A DNA stretch of 64,000 nt from an uncultured Lachnoclostridium sp. (GTDB taxonomy: Bacteria > Bacillota > Clostridia > Lachnospirales > Lachnospiraceae). The stretch spans positions 1 through 64,000 of the forward strand of contig CAOJBY010000011.1 of assembly GCA_948330435.1 (NCBI GenBank), written 5' to 3'. A program made the translations under genes and the position numbers. Positions 17,883 to 26,403 of this stretch are shown piece after piece; position 1 is the first letter of the stretch; the number at the start of each line of letters is the position of its first letter. The notes beneath the pieces are model-generated. The model was not told the origin of the DNA, searched no databases, and saw only the letters and a program-made list of their open reading frames with translations.

Positions 17883-19709
17883 ATGTGTGGAATTGTTGGT
17901 TATATCGGAAGTGAACAGGCGGCACCTATCTTGCTGGACGGCCTGTCCAAGCTGGAGTATCGGGGATATGATTCGGCAGGAGTCGCTATTTATAACGGAG
18001 AAGAGATTAAGGTGGTAAAGGCAAAAGGCCGTTTGAAAGTATTAAGTGAGATGACTCATGACGGCGGGGCTTTGCCGGGAAATATTGGGATTGGCCATAC
18101 ACGCTGGGCTACGCATGGGGCTCCATCGGATACCAATGCCCATCCCCATTTCAATAAAGATGAATCGATTGTGGTGGTACATAACGGTATCATAGAGAAC
18201 TATCTGAAGCTGAAGAAAAAGCTTACAGAACGGGGGTATACATTCCTCTCAGATACAGACACAGAGGTAGTTGCCCATCTTCTGGACTATTATTATAAAG
18301 GAGATCCTTTGGAGGCCATCGGTAAATTGATGCATCGTGTGGAGGGTTCCTATGCCTTTGGCATTCTCTTTGCAGATCACCCGGGAGAGATTTATGCGGC
18401 CCGCAAGGACAGTCCTTTGATTGTGGGAATGTCTCAAAGCGGTAATCTGATTGCCTCCGATGTCCCTGCAGTTCTCCGTTATACGAGAAGTGTATATTAT
18501 ATTCAGAATCAGGAGATTGCCAAACTGACAGCAGATTCCATGACTTTTTACAATATTGATGAAGAAGAGATTGAAAAGGAACCTGTGACCATCGAGTGGG
18601 ACATCAATGCGGCGGAAAAAGGCGGCTATGAGCATTTCATGCTGAAAGAGATCTATGAGCAGCCAGGAGCTGTGCGGGATACTTTCAGCCCTCGCCTGAA
18701 GGATGGGAAGATTACAATCGAAGAACTTGGGATGAGTGATGAAGAACTTCGGGAAGTGAAAAAACTCTGCATTGTGGCCTGCGGCTCCGCTTATCATACA
18801 GGAATGACCTGTAAATATGTCTTTGAAGGGCTGGCAAGAGTTCCGGTGGAGGTGGATCTGGCCAGTGAATTCCGTTATCGAAACCCCATTCTGGAAGAGG
18901 GTACACTGGTAGTGATTATCAGCCAGTCAGGAGAGACGGCAGACTCACTGGCGGCACTTCGGGAAGCGAAAGCCAAGGGAAGGCGTGTTCTTGCCATTGT
19001 GAATGTGGTAGGAAGTTCTATTGCCCGTGAGGCAGACAATGTGATGTACACCTGGGCGGGACCGGAGATTGCGGTGGCAACTACGAAGGCCTACAGCACT
19101 CAGCTTATAGCCCAGTATCTCCTGGCTATGAAGCTGGCCTGGGTACGGGGAACTATAACGAAAGAGACGCTTGGAGAAATGCTGGCGGATTTGGAACGCC
19201 TGCCTGCTCAGATAGAACTGCTGCTGGGAAATAAAGAACGGATTCAGAGATTTGCGAACCGATATCTGGCAGCAAGGGATGTTTTTTTTATCGGACGGGG
19301 GCTTGACTATGCCATCTCCATGGAAGGCTCTCTGAAGCTGAAAGAGACCTCCTATATCCATTCCGAGGCCTATGCGGCAGGGGAACTGAAGCACGGAACT
19401 ATTTCGCTTATTGAGGAGGGAACTCTTGTAGCGGCAGTGGTAACACAGGATCAGCTTTTGCCCAAGATGATCAGCAATATTGTAGAGGTCCGCACCCGGG
19501 GAGCTTTCGTAATGGCAGTTACCAATGTGGGAAATGTGGAAGTTGAGAAGAATGCAGATTATGTGATTTATATACCAAGGACGAATTCTTATTTTACAAA
19601 TTCACTGGCAATTATTCCGTTACAGCTTTTTGCCTATTACATTTCCATTGGCCGGGGCTGTGATGTAGATAAGCCCAGGAATCTGGCAAAATCAGTGACA
19701 GTAGAGTAG
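17883..19709 (+). CDS. glmS: Glutamine-fructose-6-phosphate aminotransferase (isomerizing)
   Basis: A 608-residue enzyme making glucosamine-6-phosphate from fructose-6-phosphate and glutamine, the first step of UDP-GlcNAc synthesis. The class II glutaminase domain begins 'MCGIVGYIGSEQAAP' with catalytic Cys2 and includes 'EYRGYDSAGVA' and 'GIGHTRWATHG'. Two SIS domains follow ('CGSAYHTGM', 'ISQSGETADSL', 'GRGLDYAISMEGSLKLKE'), and the protein ends 'DKPRNLAKSVTVE' as usual. RBS GGAGGA. There is no room for a glmS ribozyme in the 14 bases upstream, and nothing resembling one was seen in the preceding gene's 3' end. Confidence 0.97.
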   Translation: MCGIVGYIGSEQAAPILLDGLSKLEYRGYDSAGVAIYNGEEIKVVKAKGRLKVLSEMTHDGGALPGNIGIGHTRWATHGAPSDTNAHPHFNKDESIVVVHNGIIENYLKLKKKLTERGYTFLSDTDTEVVAHLLDYYYKGDPLEAIGKLMHRVEGSYAFGILFADHPGEIYAARKDSPLIVGMSQSGNLIASDVPAVLRYTRSVYYIQNQEIAKLTADSMTFYNIDEEEIEKEPVTIEWDINAAEKGGYEHFMLKEIYEQPGAVRDTFSPRLKDGKITIEELGMSDEELREVKKLCIVACGSAYHTGMTCKYVFEGLARVPVEVDLASEFRYRNPILEEGTLVVIISQSGETADSLAALREAKAKGRRVLAIVNVVGSSIAREADNVMYTWAGPEIAVATTKAYSTQLIAQYLLAMKLAWVRGTITKETLGEMLADLERLPAQIELLLGNKERIQRFANRYLAARDVFFIGRGLDYAISMEGSLKLKETSYIHSEAYAAGELKHGTISLIEEGTLVAAVVTQDQLLPKMISNIVEVRTRGAFVMAVTNVGNVEVEKNADYVIYIPRTNSYFTNSLAIIPLQLFAYYISIGRGCDVDKPRNLAKSVTVE

Positions 19710-19747
19710 CTGCAAACCAAATATACGATAGAAAAAGGAGAACTGTT

Positions 19748-20674
19748 ATGATCCATAAACTTATTGCAAAGATTCAAAAGACTCAGGCCCCTATAGTAAT
19801 CGGATTGGATCCCATGCTGAGCTATATTCCGGAGCAAATTCAGAAAAAGGCTTTTGCGGAATATGGAGAAACTCTGGAGGGGGCCGCAGAGGCTATCTGG
19901 CAGTTTAATAAGGAGATTGTGGATAAGACCTGGGATCTGGTTCCGGCGGTAAAGCCGCAGATTGCCATGTATGAGCAGTTTGGCATTCCGGGTTTGGAAG
20001 CGTATCAAAAGACGATAGATTACTGCCATGCAAAAGATCTGGTGGTGATTGGAGACATTAAGCGGGGGGACATCGGCTCCACCTCTGCAGCTTACGCCAC
20101 AGGACATCTGGGAAAGATTCAGGTGGGAAGCAAATGCTATACGGCTTTTAATGAAGATTTTGCCACGGTGAACCCGTATCTGGGAAGTGATGGGGTGAAG
20201 CCTTTTATCGAAGTATGCCAGGAAGAAAACAAAGGCCTCTTTATTCTGGTGAAGACCTCCAATCCTTCCAGTGGGGAGTTTCAGGATCGGCTCATTGACG
20301 GACGGCCTCTCTATGAACATGTGGGAGAAAAGGTGGCACAGTGGGGCCAGGAGCATATGGGTGATACTTACAGTTATATTGGGGCAGTGGTAGGAGCTAC
20401 TTACCCGGAGATGGGCAGGGTTTTAAGAAAGCTGATGCCAAAGACATTTATTTTGGTACCCGGATATGGTGCTCAGGGTGGAACCGGAAAGGATCTGGTG
20501 CATTTTTTCAATCCTGACGGCCTGGGAGCCATTGTAAATTCCTCCAGGGGAATTATTGCGGCTTATAAGCAGGAGAAGTATGCTTCCTTTGGTGCAGAGC
20601 ATTTTGCAGATGCATCCAGGGCGGCAGTGGAGGATATGGCAGCAGATATTCGCAGAGCATTGGAGGCAAAATGA
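19748..20674 (+). CDS. pyrF: Orotidine-5'-phosphate decarboxylase (subfamily 2)
   Basis: A 308-residue enzyme forming UMP from OMP. The subfamily 2 signature is present: 'IVIGLDPMLSYIP' near the start and the catalytic 'VVIGDIKRGDIGSTS' at about residues 98-112, then 'TVNPYLGSDGVKPF', 'LVKTSNPSSGEFQD' and 'ILVPGYGAQGG'. It is first in a pyrF-pyrK-pyrD-pyrE operon and overlaps pyrK by four bases (ATGA). RBS AAAAGGAG. Confidence 0.96.
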   Translation: MIHKLIAKIQKTQAPIVIGLDPMLSYIPEQIQKKAFAEYGETLEGAAEAIWQFNKEIVDKTWDLVPAVKPQIAMYEQFGIPGLEAYQKTIDYCHAKDLVVIGDIKRGDIGSTSAAYATGHLGKIQVGSKCYTAFNEDFATVNPYLGSDGVKPFIEVCQEENKGLFILVKTSNPSSGEFQDRLIDGRPLYEHVGEKVAQWGQEHMGDTYSYIGAVVGATYPEMGRVLRKLMPKTFILVPGYGAQGGTGKDLVHFFNPDGLGAIVNSSRGIIAAYKQEKYASFGAEHFADASRAAVEDMAADIRRALEAK

Positions 20675-21441
20675 AATATAAAGAGACAGCAATCATAACA
20701 GAGCAAATGGAGATTGCCACGGATATCTACAGTATGTGGCTTCAAACAGGAGAGATTGCCGGGGAGGCCGTGCCGGGTCAGTTCCTTTCCCTGTACAGCA
20801 AAGATGAAAGCCGGATGCTTCCCCGTCCCATAAGTATCTGCCAGGTTGATAAAAACATTGGAAGAGTCCGTCTGGTATATCGGATTGCAGGAAAGGGAAC
20901 GGCAGAATTCGCTCATTATGAATCAGGAGATACCCTGGAGATTGTAGGACCTTTGGGCAATGGATTTCCTTTGGAGAGAGAGTATAAAAAGGTTTTTCTC
21001 ATTGGAGGGGGGATTGGGATACCGCCAATGGTGGAACTGTCCAGACAGCTTTCAGGGAAGAAGCTGATAGTGGCAGGCTATCGGAACAGTGAACTTTTTT
21101 TGAAAGAGGAACTGGAAGAGAGTGGGACTGTGTATATTGCTACAGAGGATGGAAGCATTGGCACAAAAGGAAATGTTCTGGATGCTATACGGGAAAACAA
21201 CCTGAATGCAGAAGCTATTTTTGCCTGTGGACCTACGCCCATGCTGCGGGCTTTGAAGTCTTACGCCATGGAACAGGGAATCGACTGTTACCTATCCCTG
21301 GAAGAACGGATGGCCTGCGGCGTGGGAGCCTGTCTGGCCTGCGTGTGTCGTTCTATGGATGTGGATTCCCACACCCATGTGAAGAATAAGCGAATCTGCA
21401 AGGACGGGCCTGTATTTGCCGCAGAGGAGATTGAACTCTGA
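20671..21441 (+). CDS. pyrK: Dihydroorotate dehydrogenase B electron transfer subunit
   Basis: A 256-residue iron-sulfur flavoprotein that passes electrons from PyrD to NAD. 'LPRPISICQVD' binds FAD, 'VFLIGGGIGIPPMVEL' is the NAD-binding region, and the C-terminal 'MACGVGACLACVCRS' plus a later Cys ('KRICKDGPVF') ligate the [2Fe-2S] cluster. It overlaps pyrF and precedes pyrD, as expected for the class 1B enzyme, which needs both subunits. Confidence 0.95.
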   Translation: MKYKETAIITEQMEIATDIYSMWLQTGEIAGEAVPGQFLSLYSKDESRMLPRPISICQVDKNIGRVRLVYRIAGKGTAEFAHYESGDTLEIVGPLGNGFPLEREYKKVFLIGGGIGIPPMVELSRQLSGKKLIVAGYRNSELFLKEELEESGTVYIATEDGSIGTKGNVLDAIRENNLNAEAIFACGPTPMLRALKSYAMEQGIDCYLSLEERMACGVGACLACVCRSMDVDSHTHVKNKRICKDGPVFAAEEIEL

Positions 21442-21489
21442 CTGGTATAATCTGTGCGAAAGAGAGGCCGTGAAGAAAGGGAGAAACAT

Positions 21490-22404
21490 ATGGAATACAG
21501 GACAAGTGTAAATCTGGCGGGAGTAGAACTGAAAAATCCGGTTATGACTGCATCCGGAACTTTTGGTTCCGGCGGGGAATACAGTGAGTTTTATGATTTG
21601 GGAGTCCTGGGGGCTGTAGTTACCAAAGGTGTGGCAAATGTTCCCTGGCCGGGAAATCCCACCCCGAGAATTGCGGAGACAGCCAGCGGCATGCTCAATG
21701 CCATCGGCCTTCAGAATCCGGGGATTGATGTGTTTATTGAAAGGGATATTCCATTTCTGTGCCAATTTGATACAAAGATTATTGTAAATGTCTGTGGAAA
21801 AACCATTTCGGATTATTGTGAAGTAGTGGAAAAACTCTCGGATCAGCCAGTAGATCTGTTGGAGATTAATGTATCGTGCCCTAATGTGAAAGAGGGTGGA
21901 ATTGCTTTTGGGCAGAAGCCAGAGGCCCTTGAAAAAGTAACCCGTGAGGTAAAAAAGCATGCCAGGCAGCCAGTGATTATGAAGCTTAGTCCAAATGTGA
22001 CGGATATTGGTGAAATGGCCCGGGCGGCAGAGGCAGGAGGAGCCGATGTGCTTTCCCTTATCAATACATTGACGGGAATGAAGATTGATATTCATAAGAG
22101 GTCCTTTGCCATAGCAAATAAGACAGGAGGGCTGTCAGGTCCGGCGGTAAAACCGGTAGCTGTGCGGATGGTATACCAGGCAGCCCAGGCAGTTACTTTG
22201 CCCATCATTGGCATGGGCGGAATTCAAAACGGCGAAGATGCACTGGAGTTTATTCTGGCAGGTGCTATGGCAGTTTCCGTAGGTACGGCCAATTTTACGA
22301 ATCCCTGTGCGGCAAAAGAAACGGCGGAGGGAATCAAAGCCTATATGGAGAAATATCAGATAAGAGATATTCGGGAGTTAGTAGGCATGGTACAGGGGCT
22401 TTGA
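21490..22404 (+). CDS. pyrD: Dihydroorotate dehydrogenase, class 1B catalytic subunit
   Basis: A 304-residue FMN enzyme oxidising dihydroorotate to orotate. 'NPVMTASGTFGSGGEY', 'NAIGLQNPGIDVF', 'LLEINVSCPNVKEGG' (catalytic Cys), 'VIMKLSPNVTDI', 'GLSGPAVKPVAVRMV' and 'IIGMGGIQNGEDALEF' are the family landmarks. The start at 21490 is fixed by AAGGGAG six bases upstream and the family N-terminus; an in-frame ATG at 21454 gives a spurious 12-residue extension. Confidence 0.95.
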   Translation: MEYRTSVNLAGVELKNPVMTASGTFGSGGEYSEFYDLGVLGAVVTKGVANVPWPGNPTPRIAETASGMLNAIGLQNPGIDVFIERDIPFLCQFDTKIIVNVCGKTISDYCEVVEKLSDQPVDLLEINVSCPNVKEGGIAFGQKPEALEKVTREVKKHARQPVIMKLSPNVTDIGEMARAAEAGGADVLSLINTLTGMKIDIHKRSFAIANKTGGLSGPAVKPVAVRMVYQAAQAVTLPIIGMGGIQNGEDALEFILAGAMAVSVGTANFTNPCAAKETAEGIKAYMEKYQIRDIRELVGMVQGL

Positions 22405-22473
22405 CTTGAAAAGGCAGGAAGGATATGGTAGAATCAGGATTACAGCTTTAAGAAAATCCGGAGGAAATGAGAT

Positions 22474-23148
22474 ATGGAACAATATAAGCAGGAATTCATT
22501 GAATTTATGATAGATTGTCAGGTATTGAAATTTGGTGATTTTGTTACAAAGAGTGGAAGGAATACGCCTTTCTTTGTAAATACGGGTTTTTACCATACAG
22601 GTTCTCAGCTTCGCAGGCTGGGTCAGTATTATGCCAGAGCAATTAAGGATACTTTTGGGACGGATTTTGACGTTCTTTTCGGACCGGCATACAAGGGAAT
22701 CCCCCTGACGGTGGCTGCGTCTATGGCTATTAGCGAATTGTATGGAGAAGATATCCGCTATTGCTCCAACCGTAAGGAAGTAAAGGATCACGGCGACAAG
22801 GGAATTCTTCTGGGAAGCCCCATTCAGGATGGGGATCGGATTGTGATCATCGAGGATGTAACTACGGCCGGAACCTCCATAGAGGAGACTCTGCCCATTA
22901 TCCGCAGGCAGGGTCAGGTAAATCCCATTGGCCTGGTAGTATCTGTGGACCGTATGGAACGGGGACAGGGAGAAAAAAGTGCTCTTCAGGAGATTCAGGA
23001 GAAATATGGTTTAAAGACTACGGCCATTGTAACCATGGCAGAGGTAGTAGAACACCTCTACAACCGTCCTTATAAAGGGAAGATTATCATTGATGATACA
23101 TTAAAAGAGGCAATTGACGCATACTACTTAAAGTATGGAGTAAATTAA
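22474..23148 (+). CDS. pyrE: Orotate phosphoribosyltransferase
   Basis: A 224-residue enzyme that joins orotate to PRPP. 'LKFGDFVTKSGRNTPFFVNTG' and the PRPP-binding 'DRIVIIEDVTTAGTSIEETL' loop are diagnostic, and 'VLFGPAYKGIPLTVAASMA' supports the fold. RBS CGGAGGA. It ends the pyr cluster; pyrB, pyrC and carAB are not in the window and no PyrR-type attenuator was seen upstream of pyrF. Confidence 0.96.
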   Translation: MEQYKQEFIEFMIDCQVLKFGDFVTKSGRNTPFFVNTGFYHTGSQLRRLGQYYARAIKDTFGTDFDVLFGPAYKGIPLTVAASMAISELYGEDIRYCSNRKEVKDHGDKGILLGSPIQDGDRIVIIEDVTTAGTSIEETLPIIRRQGQVNPIGLVVSVDRMERGQGEKSALQEIQEKYGLKTTAIVTMAEVVEHLYNRPYKGKIIIDDTLKEAIDAYYLKYGVN

Positions 23149-23168
23149 TAGCGGAATGGAGGCATGAG

Positions 23169-23321
23169 ATGAACGAAAAAGCATACAAAACCATGACAGC
23201 AATTGGTGCGGGAAGCCTGGTGATTGGAATTATTATTTTGGTTGTGGGATTGGCAACCGGAATTCTGACTATTATAAATGGCGGCAGGCTCTTAAAAGCA
23301 AAGTCGGATCTGATATTTTAG
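23169..23321 (+). CDS. Small 50-residue membrane protein
   Basis: A short open frame not overlapping any other gene: it begins MNEKAYKTMTAIG and ends KAKSDLIF. Between them is one long hydrophobic stretch, probably a single helix or a tight hairpin with a glycine at the turn. A strong GGAGG lies six bases before the ATG, which is good evidence for translation. It sits between pyrE and a VanZ-like gene, and all are closely spaced. No function can be assigned. Confidence 0.7.
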   Translation: MNEKAYKTMTAIGAGSLVIGIIILVVGLATGILTIINGGRLLKAKSDLIF

Positions 23322-23336
23322 AATAGGGCAGAGTGG

Positions 23337-23816
23337 ATGAAAAAAGAGACGATTGGAAAGCTGCGTTTGGGCGGGCGGATATTGCTGGGAATTTATCTTG
23401 CGTGCCTGATTTATTTTATGTTTTTTTCAGAAACCTATGGCCGCACAGATCTGCACCGGGATTACCAGTATAATCTGGTGTTGTTTCGAGAAATTGGCCG
23501 TTTCCTGAAATATCGGCATATTCTGGGAACAGGAGCAGTTCTCATCAATGTGGCGGGAAATGTGGCGGTATTTATCCCCCTGGGATTTGCACTGCCTGTT
23601 TTGTTTGAACGCATTAAAAGCTTTTTGCAGGTACTGATATTGTCATTTTCCATAAGTCTGCTGGCGGAGACCCTGCAGCTTGTTCTGCGGGTGGGATGCT
23701 TTGATGTAGATGACCTGCTTTTGAATACCATTGGCGGCTGTGTCGGATACTTGGTTTACCGGATACTCCGCCGCTATATTTGGAAAAGAGGAACAAATGG
23801 CCAAGAGAAGCTATAA
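23337..23816 (+). CDS. VanZ-like family membrane protein
   Basis: A 159-residue protein with four or five membrane helices. 'YNLVLFREIGRFLKYR' followed by 'NVAGNVAVFIPLGFALPVLF', 'AETLQLVLRVGCFDVDDLLLNTIGGCVGYLVYR' is the VanZ-family core, including the conserved acidic residues near 'DVDDLLLN'. VanZ gives low teicoplanin resistance, but most family members have unknown roles in envelope biology. Here it is not in a resistance cluster. Its end overlaps the next gene by 20 bases. Confidence 0.88.
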   Translation: MKKETIGKLRLGGRILLGIYLACLIYFMFFSETYGRTDLHRDYQYNLVLFREIGRFLKYRHILGTGAVLINVAGNVAVFIPLGFALPVLFERIKSFLQVLILSFSISLLAETLQLVLRVGCFDVDDLLLNTIGGCVGYLVYRILRRYIWKRGTNGQEKL

Positions 23817-24108
23817 ATTTACGGATAAAAAGCATACAAGACAGGGAATGCTGTCTTTCTTTCTGGGAATCAGTGCATTGGTTCTATTAGTTGCAGGCCT
23901 GTTGACTGCTTACCGTATGTTCGGAGCAGCAGGGCCTTATGTTGGGCTTATGGGTTTTTTATCCCTGATATGTTCCGTTATGGGTTTTGTATTGGGCATA
24001 CGAGGGTTTCAGGAAGATGAGGTATACTATCTTTTTTCCAAAATGGGTGTAGGGCTTAACGGTGTGATGTTTATTCTGTGGATGCTGATTTTTATTGCGG
24101 GTATGTAG
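23797..24108 (+). CDS. Small conserved membrane protein (DUF6142-like)
   Basis: A 103-residue protein with three predicted helices after a basic N-terminus ('MAKRSYKFTDKKHTRQGML'). It has a 'GIRGFQEDEVYYLFSKMGVGLNGV' segment between helices 2 and 3, a pattern I associate with small Lachnospiraceae membrane proteins of the DUF6142 kind; this family call is from memory and moderate. ATG 23797 is chosen because AAAAGAGGA precedes it. The first part of a structured leader begins seven bases after its stop. Confidence 0.75.
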   Translation: MAKRSYKFTDKKHTRQGMLSFFLGISALVLLVAGLLTAYRMFGAAGPYVGLMGFLSLICSVMGFVLGIRGFQEDEVYYLFSKMGVGLNGVMFILWMLIFIAGM

Positions 24109-24114
24109 GACATT

Positions 24115-24162
24115 AAATTGATTTAGGCTAAGGTGTACAGACAGGATATCACAGAACTTTAA
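24115..24162 (+). repeat. 48-base direct repeat, copy 1
   Basis: It matches 24220-24267 at 43 of 48 positions, and all five differences are transitions. Both copies start AAATTGATTTA and end GAACTTTAA. Segments inside this copy can also pair with the middle, inverted part of the element (24166-24195). Confidence 0.85.
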
Positions 24163-24267
24163 ACAGTAATGTCCTGTCAGTGCGCAAATCAATTTACAGG
24201 CAGATGAACTTGTGACTGGAAATTGATTTAAGTTGAGGTGTACAGACAGGATATTACGGAACTTTAA
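24140..24267 (+). ncRNA. Candidate structured RNA leader, copy 1, before the M29 aminopeptidase gene
   Basis: Helix P1 pairs 24166-24178 (GTAATGTCCTGTC) with 24245-24257 (GACAGGATATTAC). P1b pairs 24180-24185 with 24238-24243, P2 pairs 24186-24195 with 24220-24229, and P3 pairs 24196-24200 with 24209-24213. The terminal loop is CAGATGAA and the unpaired GACTGG lies between P3 and P2. The same helices form at 26423-26515 with different bases. An upstream arm (24140-24152) can take the place of the 3' strand of P1, giving a second fold. It ends about ten bases before the start codon and has no U-tract, so any control would be at translation or RNA stability. No Rfam family could be assigned by eye. 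Confidence 0.6.
24220..24267 (+). repeat. 48-base direct repeat, copy 2
   Basis: Second copy of the repeat at 24115-24162, 58 bases after the end of the first. It supplies the 3' strands of helices P1, P1b and P2 of the candidate RNA. Confidence 0.85.
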
Positions 24268-24276
24268 TTAGAAAGA

Positions 24277-26346
24277 ATGGGAAGAGAAATGTGGAAGCAG
24301 GAAAATGAAGAAATCCGGGAACGGTATGAGTTGAGTATGGAGCGGGTGCGGGCAATGAAGTCAGAGATGTCCGTGGCTGCTCCCTTTTACGATTATTTTC
24401 AGAAAATGGCGGATTTTATAGAACGGATAGCAGTGTTGACAGAAAAAATAGAGAAAGATGCTTTGGCCAATTGCTCTCTGGAAGAATTGAAAGTTCAGAA
24501 TCAGGAACTTTATGCCGATGTGGCAGGGGCTGCTTACAGACAGAGTTATGCCTGCCCAAAGACCAGTGTGGAAAGACTTGGTGAGGGTTATGGTCAGCTT
24601 TTGAGTTTTCTGTACACAGAGATTCGGGGTATGATTATCTGGGCTTTTGAGCAGCGGCTTACAGATATCACAGTTGTGACAGAATTGTTTATTGAAATCT
24701 ACAATGCCTTTGAGGAGGGGACCCCGGGACTTTCCGGTTTAAAAGAGATTATTTACTGGTATATCAGTGATTACTGTGATGTCTGGATTCCAAATCGTAT
24801 CCGGGAGCAGTTGGATCCGAAGCTTACCTTTGCAAAAGATATTATTTGCCAGGCAGACTTAAGTGATGTACGTTACCTGTACCGTTTTGGAGAATACATC
24901 ACGGAGAATGAACTGGAAATGAGCCGTTTTTTATGGGGACTTCCCCAGGAAGAGATAGAGGCAATGGCTTCTACCTTTACAGAAGGTTACCGAATGGGTT
25001 TTGTGAATGCAGGCATTGATTTGAGCCGAAAGAAAACGGTCAATATTCGTTACTCTCTGGGGTTTGAGAGAATTGTTCGGGCAGCTATCGCCCAGTTTTC
25101 CCAAATGGGACTGGAAAGTATCATTTATCGGGAGGCAAGGCACAGTATCAACCGAAGACCTCAGGGGAACCCCGGCTACCAGAGTACAGCCTTTTCCAAG
25201 CAGTACCTCTATGACCACAGGGAGGACAGTGCCCTTTATCTGGACAGTCGGCTGGTAGAACGCAGGCTTTCTGTTTTGCACTCAGCTTATGAAGAATACA
25301 GAGAACTGGCAGCCTTTCATGGGGGACCGGCAGTTATGGAGATTTTCGGGGAGCAGCCATTTTTACCGGAGAGTTCTTTGGAGGCATATAAGCTGAATGA
25401 AAAGCAGCAGAAGTTAAATGTTCGCTATAACAGCGAAAGCGGACAGATTGTCAATACCTATATTCCGGGGGACGAGAGGAGTTTTACCATTATAGCCTAT
25501 CCGGTTCCGGAGATCGGGGAACAATTCCCAGAGATTTTTGCGGAGACAGTGAAGCTTAATACACTGGATTATCATCTGTACCAGGAGATACAGCAGAAGC
25601 TGATAGCCGCACTGGATCAGGGAGAATCTGTATATATCAGGGGTACCGGCGATAATCGAACGGATTTGACAGTAAGCCTTTCGGAACTTTCCAATCCGGA
25701 GGAAGAATCCCTGTTTGAAAATTGTGTGGCGGATGTGAATATTCCGGTAGGAGAGGTCTTTACCTCCCCAAGGCTTATGGGTACCAATGGAATTCTCCAT
25801 GTAACTGAGGTCTACTTAAATGAATTAAAATATCTGGATCTGGAGTTGAAATTCGAAAATGGAAAGGTGACAGATTATTCCTGTAGGAATTTTGATTCCC
25901 AGGAGGAAAATCGGGATTATATCAAAACAAATATTCTGTTTAATCATGAGACCCTGCCCCTGGGCGAATTTGCAATTGGGACCAATACAACGGCCTATAT
26001 GGCAGCAAAGAAATATCATATTGCTTCAAAGCTTCCCATTCTCATTGCGGAGAAGATGGGGCCCCATTTTGCTGTGGGTGACACCTGTTTTTCCTGGTCT
26101 GAGGAGACGCCTACCTATAATCCGGACGGAAAGCGGATTGTTGCCAAGGATAATGAGTGTTCCATACTTCGCAAAGAAGATGTGTCGAAAGCTTATTTTA
26201 ACTGTCATACGGATATTACGATACCCTATGATGAATTGGGGTGTATTCGGGTGAACCGAAGAGATGGAGGCACTTGCTCCATTATAGAAAACGGCCGCTT
26301 TGTTTTGCCGGGGACGGAAAAATTAAACGAACCCTTTGATGAATAA
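24277..26346 (+). CDS. M29-type (thermophilic) aminopeptidase-like protein with long N-terminal extension
   Basis: A 689-residue protein. The C-terminal half matches the M29 metallo-aminopeptidase pattern: 'NIPVGEVFTSPRLMGTNG' (Glu ligand), 'LPLGEFAIGTNT' (Glu), 'EKMGPHFAVGDTCFSW' (His, Asp) and 'CHTDITIPYDEL' (His, Asp), so the metal site looks intact. The first 340 or so residues are mostly helical and unlike the short N-terminal domain of classical M29 enzymes (about 410 residues in all), so this is a longer variant whose extension I cannot name. ATG 24277 has only a weak RBS; ATG 24289 behind GGGAAGAG is possible. Preceded by the structured leader and followed by purE's leader of the same type. 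Confidence 0.82.
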   Translation: MGREMWKQENEEIRERYELSMERVRAMKSEMSVAAPFYDYFQKMADFIERIAVLTEKIEKDALANCSLEELKVQNQELYADVAGAAYRQSYACPKTSVERLGEGYGQLLSFLYTEIRGMIIWAFEQRLTDITVVTELFIEIYNAFEEGTPGLSGLKEIIYWYISDYCDVWIPNRIREQLDPKLTFAKDIICQADLSDVRYLYRFGEYITENELEMSRFLWGLPQEEIEAMASTFTEGYRMGFVNAGIDLSRKKTVNIRYSLGFERIVRAAIAQFSQMGLESIIYREARHSINRRPQGNPGYQSTAFSKQYLYDHREDSALYLDSRLVERRLSVLHSAYEEYRELAAFHGGPAVMEIFGEQPFLPESSLEAYKLNEKQQKLNVRYNSESGQIVNTYIPGDERSFTIIAYPVPEIGEQFPEIFAETVKLNTLDYHLYQEIQQKLIAALDQGESVYIRGTGDNRTDLTVSLSELSNPEEESLFENCVADVNIPVGEVFTSPRLMGTNGILHVTEVYLNELKYLDLELKFENGKVTDYSCRNFDSQEENRDYIKTNILFNHETLPLGEFAIGTNTTAYMAAKKYHIASKLPILIAEKMGPHFAVGDTCFSWSEETPTYNPDGKRIVAKDNECSILRKEDVSKAYFNCHTDITIPYDELGCIRVNRRDGGTCSIIENGRFVLPGTEKLNEPFDE

Positions 26347-26352
26347 TTTTGA

Positions 26353-26381
26353 TTGACAAGGGATCCCGGACAGGGTAAACT
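26353..26381 (+). promoter_or_regulatory. Sigma-A promoter of the purE operon
   Basis: TTGACA (26353-26358), a 17-base spacer and TAAACT (26376-26381). Transcription would start near 26388, so the candidate RNA at 26404-26515 would form the 5' untranslated region of the pur transcript. Confidence 0.7.
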
Positions 26382-26403
26382 CTTTTATATTGCAGGAAAA
26401 AAG

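Noticed and set aside
19700..19760. PyrR attenuator before the pyr genes
   Set aside because: The gap is only 38 bases and has no anti-terminator/terminator pair.
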